From: Vandiemenella viatica
Taxonomy: Eukaryota; Arthropoda; Insecta; Orthoptera; Morabidae
Assembly (NCBI GenBank): GCA_031002005.1
Contig: CM061920.1
Coordinates: forward strand, 110,164,095 to 110,228,094
Length of the DNA: 64,000 nt
Reading direction: 5' to 3'
Part shown: positions 58,747 to 64,000 of the stretch, in pieces
Layout of the letters: each line of letters begins with the position of its first letter
Position numbering within the stretch: the stretch's first letter is position 1
The notes under the pieces: generated by a model
Seen by the model: the letters and a program-made list of their open reading frames with translations, nothing else
Told to the model about the DNA's origin: nothing
Database searches by the model: none
Program-made: the position numbers and the translations under genes

Positions 58747-59626
58747 CAAGGGTCATGCTGAAAGTCGTGAGCAACATTTTCTAACAGTCTTAACCTTAAT
58801 TTTTAGTCCAAACCAAGTACATCATCTTAATCTAGAGACTTTTCATTCACATTTCGACATAGTCTCCATTTCCTTGCACACATTGTCCCTATCGTCACGC
58901 AAGTTTGAAGCCTCCGTCGCAGCTGACGGCACACGCTCACACACTGCTTGCCAGTTGCCAGCGTCTCGTTGCGTTGGCCTTAACAGAGCCGAAAAGATGG
59001 TAGTCATAGGATGCCAAGCTGGGACTGGAGGGAGAATGTGGAAGAGTTTCTAATCCAAATTTCCTGTTTTGGGTGATGGTTCTTTGAAATTTTTGGTGTT
59101 TGGTCAATAAACATGGGGCCCAATGGGCACAGACTTTTCGATAACCTAAGTTTTGAATCATTTCTTGAACTGTACTGTTGCATACGGCAAGTTTTGCAGC
59201 GATGACATTCACAGTAATACTCCTGTCTTCTCTAAGAGCGCATCAACTCTTTCATTCTTAATTCCCTGGAGGTAGTTCGAGGGTGCCCGTTACAAGGTTC
59301 ATCTTGGATACTCGTGTTCCCATCTTTGAAATGTTTCACTAGTCTCCTAACACTGTTGGCGCCAATTCAAACATCTACAAAGGCATGATGAAGTCCGAGA
59401 CAAAATTCAGCAATTGATTTTTTCACTTTAACAAGGAATTTAATGACAGTACGCTGTCTGCCATTTTGGAAATATTACGTGTCTTCACATGATTGCAGCA
59501 AACAACGGCACAATCTGGGAACATGTTGTGTACAGTTTGAGTTTATGACCCCCCTGTCCTTTCGTTACATTGTTGAAGTTTATATGATTTACAAGGGGTT
59601 GCTCATGACTTTCAGTATGGCCATTG
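58747..59626 (-). mobile_element. Mariner-like element, internally deleted, 880 bp
   Basis: Terminal repeats CAAGGGTCATGCTGAAAGTC and, reading back, CAATGGCCATACTGAAAGTC, continuing .TGAGCAAC, each beside TA (58745-58746, 59627-59628). Length is well below the usual 1.3 kb because the transposase gene is missing its middle. Confidence 0.9.
58937..59464 (-). pseudogene. Mariner transposase pseudogene, middle deleted
   Basis: The N-terminal HTH region can be followed in broken frames (QRTVIKFLVKVKKSIAEF, then SVRRLVKHFKDGN). VNVIAAKLAVCNSTVQEMIQ and RKVCAHWAPCLLT follow. The frame then passes directly from the N-terminal half to the C-terminal block PHSPSSPSLASYDYHLF. The first two catalytic Asp are lost with the deletion. 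In the third motif the family's SPDLA reads SPSLA, so that Asp is gone too. Confidence 0.8.
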
Positions 59627-60699
59627 TATATAGACTTTGTCATTGCACTAAAAATATCTTTCCTGGTAACCAATGCTTGAAACCAACTTTAATTTGCAAA
59701 ACTGGTTCAGTGATCAAACCCGAAGTCTATTATTAATAAAACTTCCTTCTTAGATCTACTTTTCATATTTTAAATATGCCTAATTATTATTATTTTTTCT
59801 TAATATTCGTCTGAACTAAAATGTTTCCACAATTCAGTTAATTAAATCATATTAGCTCGCATGCCGGGCGAAAACGTTAAGAACCACTGCTCTATGGCAC
59901 CGAACATCAAAGATGAATACTGAAAAACATATGATGAATCACTCATTTACTCCTTCAAAGGGAACGGACGAAAGAATTCAAATCTGGAAGGTGATAATCA
60001 TAACCCGTTTTCGTACTCACTTCTCCCTCACGACCGGAACGTTGGTGCTTCTCAGAAGACAGAACGCTACAGCTGCGAAGGTCACACTTCACAAATATTG
60101 TCACTTCAGGAGATGGTCTTTCTCGTTGGCTTTTGGAGACGGATAAATAGTTCATCGTATTTCAGTTGATCAGAAGACGATGCCTTGTGGTGTGGCATTA
60201 TTGAGTACTGAACTGTCACCAGTTTTTCATACTTCTTCAAATTGCCATTGGAGTGTCTGGGTAGACTGGAGCTAAACAAAAACTAAATGTGACCTCTTTA
60301 TATAGACTGTTGTTTACGCTGCTGTCACTGGAGTTGAGCACTTCCTCGAGCTGGTGAGCTCAGTCGACCTCTGCCCGCTGACTGGTCCAGCGTGACGCAT
60401 CCGCACTGACGCAAGTCCGGCCTGCAGGTGCTACCAAAATGATACTCTCACCGGACTCCACAGCGTATTGCTTCTACACAATCTCTTTAATACACAATAC
60501 AACATCTCACCTGCTGAAGAGAGCAGGGTGAGTGTTAAAGTGTCTGGCTGGACATCCGTCAAGATTATGTAATTGAGAAGAATGTTATGCTAGCACTCGG
60601 CTCAAAAGTTGTTCACAGAAAATTGACTACAACAGTTGAGTTTTGATTTATGTTGGCATCTTATATAGTACTCACACAAATATGTTATGTCCGTCACTT
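59627..60699. other. No gene recognised
   Basis: AT-rich, with a more GC-rich patch at about 60330-60430 containing a few CpGs. Frames at 59913-60155 overlap on opposite strands. Confidence 0.45.
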
Positions 60700-60797
60700 T
60701 CAGTTTGAAAGAATTTTTATTCCCCTCCTGACTCCAATGACATGTTCATCGATGAGCGTGAAGCCCCCCCCCCTTTTCCACCCCGCAAAAAAAAAAT
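60700..60797 (+). repeat. SINE copy 17, tail only (weak)
   Basis: TTTTTATTCCCCTCCTGACTCC, AATGACATGTTCATCGATGAGCG, GAAGCC, then a C-run and an A-run. The order fits the family's tail (TCTAATGACCTCGACGTCGACGAGGCGTAAAGCC). No head or body is visible. Confidence 0.45.
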
Positions 60798-63639
60798 TCT
60801 CTTCCATGGATATTATCAGGCTTCTCATTTAATCAATGGTGGTAGTTTAACCGTGAATAAACTGACATCTCACTAATTTAACGCTTCCCTATTTCCCAGA
60901 CTTAGGTTTGAATTACAAGATTTTTTTTTTTACTGCATCATCGGCGTAAAGAAATGAAACGCTGTAATATGCCTACCTTCTATGGAAAATAAACTATTTC
61001 ACACAGACCATAAAGTATATTAATTTACCTAATTTGAAAGCATCCTGAAATGAATATGTGCTACAGAATCTCAAGTCATTTGAAGCTACCAGATACAATG
61101 TTCTTGTTTAATGCATATTGATTTTAAACCAATTTCGCAGAATGAAAAGTTAATCAAACTTCTCGGAAACAGGTAGGTCCCTGTAACTTTGCCTGGGGTA
61201 ATTAGCCAATTATTTTATTATGGCATAGAAACGTAAAAGTTCCTACCAGTATTGGATTTTCTTTGATTTCTTTTGCTGAGATACCTATAAATTAATGTGT
61301 TTGAACCTTGTTTGTTTGCATTTTCAGAGAATTTAAAGACATCTTGCGGAAACACTTGCCAACGTTTTTGGGAGGGTCCATTATTACTTACACAAAAAAT
61401 TATTTGGTTGTGAATTTTCTATTTGCATAATTTAACAGACACCTTCAGTAAAAAGCGATGCGTATCTCTCTTATCGGCGACCGTTCAATCACTAGTTCGC
61501 CCTACATTGGGGGATAAGTGTGAAACCGTCGTTTCTTTATTGTGCTGTATTTATACGAGACTCTAGTAGGCCTTTGTTGTTACGGAATCGGAGCTCATAC
61601 ATAATACACGTATAGGACAGCGGGAAGGCTCCTGAAATTCCTGCCGTTTTAGCAAGTCGACTGACCGCTGTGAGGGAGTTCCGCAGTAGAGGCGCCGGCT
61701 AGCCCGCGCTGAGTCACGCGCCTCTGTCTGCACTGCAGCTCCACGTGATGGTCGAGCAGCAACATAACCATTCCGCACAGACGCCTAATTTAATTTTCAC
61801 TGCTTTGGGAATATTCAAGCATTTGGCGCACTTTGAAAAAAATCTTTTTCCTCAATTCTGCTAGAGATCAAGATGACGCGTACCCGCACAATTGATGATA
61901 TTGGCTTTGTTATGTTAACGCCGACTATGAGAAAATATTTGAGAAATACTCCCGATATAACATTGTGAGGCGAAACAAATTATCAAAAACTATAAACATC
62001 ATTTTCTTCTGAAATGTAGGTTGCAGCTCGGTATTGCTGTAGACAATTTAATTTAACGTTAACAGAAGGATGTTTACAAGAATGTTTGTTACCAGAAGCA
62101 CTCGTATTTGTTCATTATCACTGATTTCTTGAACTTTCTCATCAGACTATATTTTAGAGTTGTGTTATCCTTCCTGCTCCACAAGATTTTAGAGTGCTTT
62201 AAAGTATTTGCAGTCTTAATCTATTGGTTATTTGCTAAGTATAGTATCCGTTAATTTCCTGCTGCTTTAATGGTACAATTCATTTCACACTGCCTGCGAG
62301 TACAGTTGTCTGTTCTGGAGCACAGTGTACAAGCAACCTGTCCACTTGGCTGTCAGACCCTTATACTCAAGGACAGCTGAACTAATTGTATGCTATTGGT
62401 ATTCAGCTACCTCATTACATCTGATGCATGTAGGTCTTTCAAAGATAACAATAATGTGCTTTTAGGCTGCTATTTTCTTCATTAACTGTGATTAACTGCC
62501 ATATATGAACAGTAAAACTCATAAGACATTGTTTTTAACAACGACAATTTTGCAGCTTTAAGAACTTCTCTATTTTTACAGTATTCGCGTTATTTTAGAT
62601 AGTGATTAAATACTTTTTTATTGCTGTTTTTGAACCACTCAGTGTTAATGTACTGCAGATAAATGTACGTAATAGTTCTATGCTTCACTTGCTAATAGCT
62701 TAGCAAATGTGGCTTGTAACTTTATTAATTTCTCTAGCTCCTTTTTCCACCTTAAGAAGAAATGTCTATTACGTCGCTTTATGAACCAGCAGAATACAGC
62801 ATTAATTTCTGTTACCATCCATTCAGTTAAGAGGCTCAGTCAAGTATATACTGGGCCATTCAAATCAATAGGAGTAATGCAACGTGAAATGTGATATTTT
62901 TTCCGCTACAGTGCATACGGTGTAGAGATTAGATCATTATTTCTATATTTCGGTATATCTACTCTGTCTACTCTGGCACATCGCTGTCAGAAGTCAGCGC
63001 CTCGTTTCCTGTTTGTACCGATATACTCGTACAGCCAACTACACTGTGGTTCACACAAACTGCTCATGAAGGACGAGGCAACCAGCCTCACACGACGTCG
63101 CGCAATCAACCAGCTCCCGTCATAGCTTTCCTTATTGAAGTTTTTGAAATGACTCATCAACCAAAAGCATGAGATGTTTTCCACTGTCCGTCTGAATATT
63201 AGACTTACAATTAGGCCTACTTCAGAACATATAAAGAATTGTGTCCCTCGGTTTCCTTCCTTACAATTCCTAGTTGTCGATGACCTCAACTGCGGACAGG
63301 ACTTATAACAGAAGAGGAAATGCAGATCATCAACGACTTCAAAATAGTTACCATGTTTATACGACTTACAAACAAGTTCTACCAAATATGTACGTATCAT
63401 CTGATTGGTAGCGTGTGTGACATTAATGTCGAATCAAGCCACTTAATAAATTGATGATGGAGTTTTAAATGATATTGGACGAAGGGCGTAGAGTGGTTCA
63501 TGAAAGGGCAGATGTCAGCGTGACGACAAATTAGCTCTGATCCGTAACAGTTATAAGGTGTTCAATGATTTACCTCAAACTCTCGTTTATGTATGGAAAT
63601 TGCTATGTGCGCATAAGTTCCACAGCTTTAATAGTAATG
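60798..63639. other. No gene recognised; small CpG patch at 61670-61745
   Basis: The patch holds an AP-1 site TGAGTCA and an E-box-like CACGTG near 61741, and may be a weak regulatory region. The frame at 62987-63400 on the minus strand (137 codons) is long but shows no motif I know. Confidence 0.45.
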
Positions 63640-63800
63640 CTGATATAGCTTTTGGCCGTGGTAGATGGTAGCTGGGTGGGGGCGCCTGCCCGTCTAGTGC
63701 AGGCAGCCCGCGCGGCGCCGTGGGGTAGAGTATCGACCTGTCTGGCGACGCAACCTGTGGACCTGGCGCCGAGCACACGGTACTATACTATAAATCACGA
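63640..63800 (+). promoter_or_regulatory. GC-rich segment ending in a TATA-like box
   Basis: GC- and CpG-rich sequence (63680-63770) ends in ACTATAAAT near 63787-63795. A start site near 63820 would be expected. No coding exon can be tied to it because the window ends soon after. Low-confidence promoter candidate. Confidence 0.3.
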
Positions 63801-64000
63801 GGCAGTCGCACAGCAACTAAGCTGTTAGGCTGTGTGCAGTTATACCTTACGGTGTTATCTACGTGTGTATATGCGTGTTCCCTTCGTTTAAATCTCGACA
63901 TTTATTGCTACGAAGTTGAAGGGTTTCTTTGTCGAGGAATCTTAACATAATTTGCAGTCTTTTCGTTTAATTTCAACTCTAATTTTTAGAAATGCTTTGT

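Noticed and set aside
62987..63400. 137-codon minus-strand frame
   Set aside because: No homology that I recognise, no start context or splice sites. Left as uncertain background.

Overview
The window reads as AT-rich, intron- and repeat-dominated nuclear DNA of an animal, most likely an insect. It has no operons and no dense coding. It holds Tc1/mariner, hAT-like and foldback DNA elements, a decayed non-LTR retrotransposon, and many copies of a tRNA-headed SINE. From memory, the SINE and Tc1 families closely resemble ones in polyneopteran insects such as grasshoppers. That placement is recall, not a search result.

Layout. 0-7.8 kb: tRNA-like heads, three SINEs, a foldback MITE, a possible solo LTR with CRE and TATA box, a perfect 82-bp inverted repeat (4915-5144) and a Tc1 remnant. 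8.1-10.3 kb: the most unusual part. An RNase-H-like/viral-type ORF with one internal stop (+ strand, 8189-8614) faces an intact 220-codon ORF (- strand, 8953-9615). A diverged partial copy of the second ORF lies just after its stop, poly(A) signals sit between the two sides, and three different tandem-repeat arrays (9641-10288) lie upstream. This looks like an integrated fragment of a small DNA virus or virus-like transposon. 10.4-16.7 kb: SINEs, a LINE scrap, hairpins and a CpG-rich promoter candidate with CRE, E-box and heat-shock element, followed by a possible first coding exon (15839-15862). 16.7-28.5 kb: mostly unremarkable sequence, with one internally deleted mariner and a second CpG-rich island with twin CREs. 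28.5-42.8 kb: foldback MITEs, a Tc1 element carrying two nested SINEs, a second SINE-like family and further SINEs. 42.8-64 kb: SINEs, a CpG-rich MITE, two adjacent coastal MITEs, a 1209-bp DD36E Tc1 element, a LINE, a 2.2-kb hAT-like element with internal 26-bp repeats, and an internally deleted mariner.

No complete host gene could be assembled. Most open frames lie in transposon sequence or look like chance. The only long frame free of stops that does not belong to a known transposon is the 220-codon ORF at 8953-9615.
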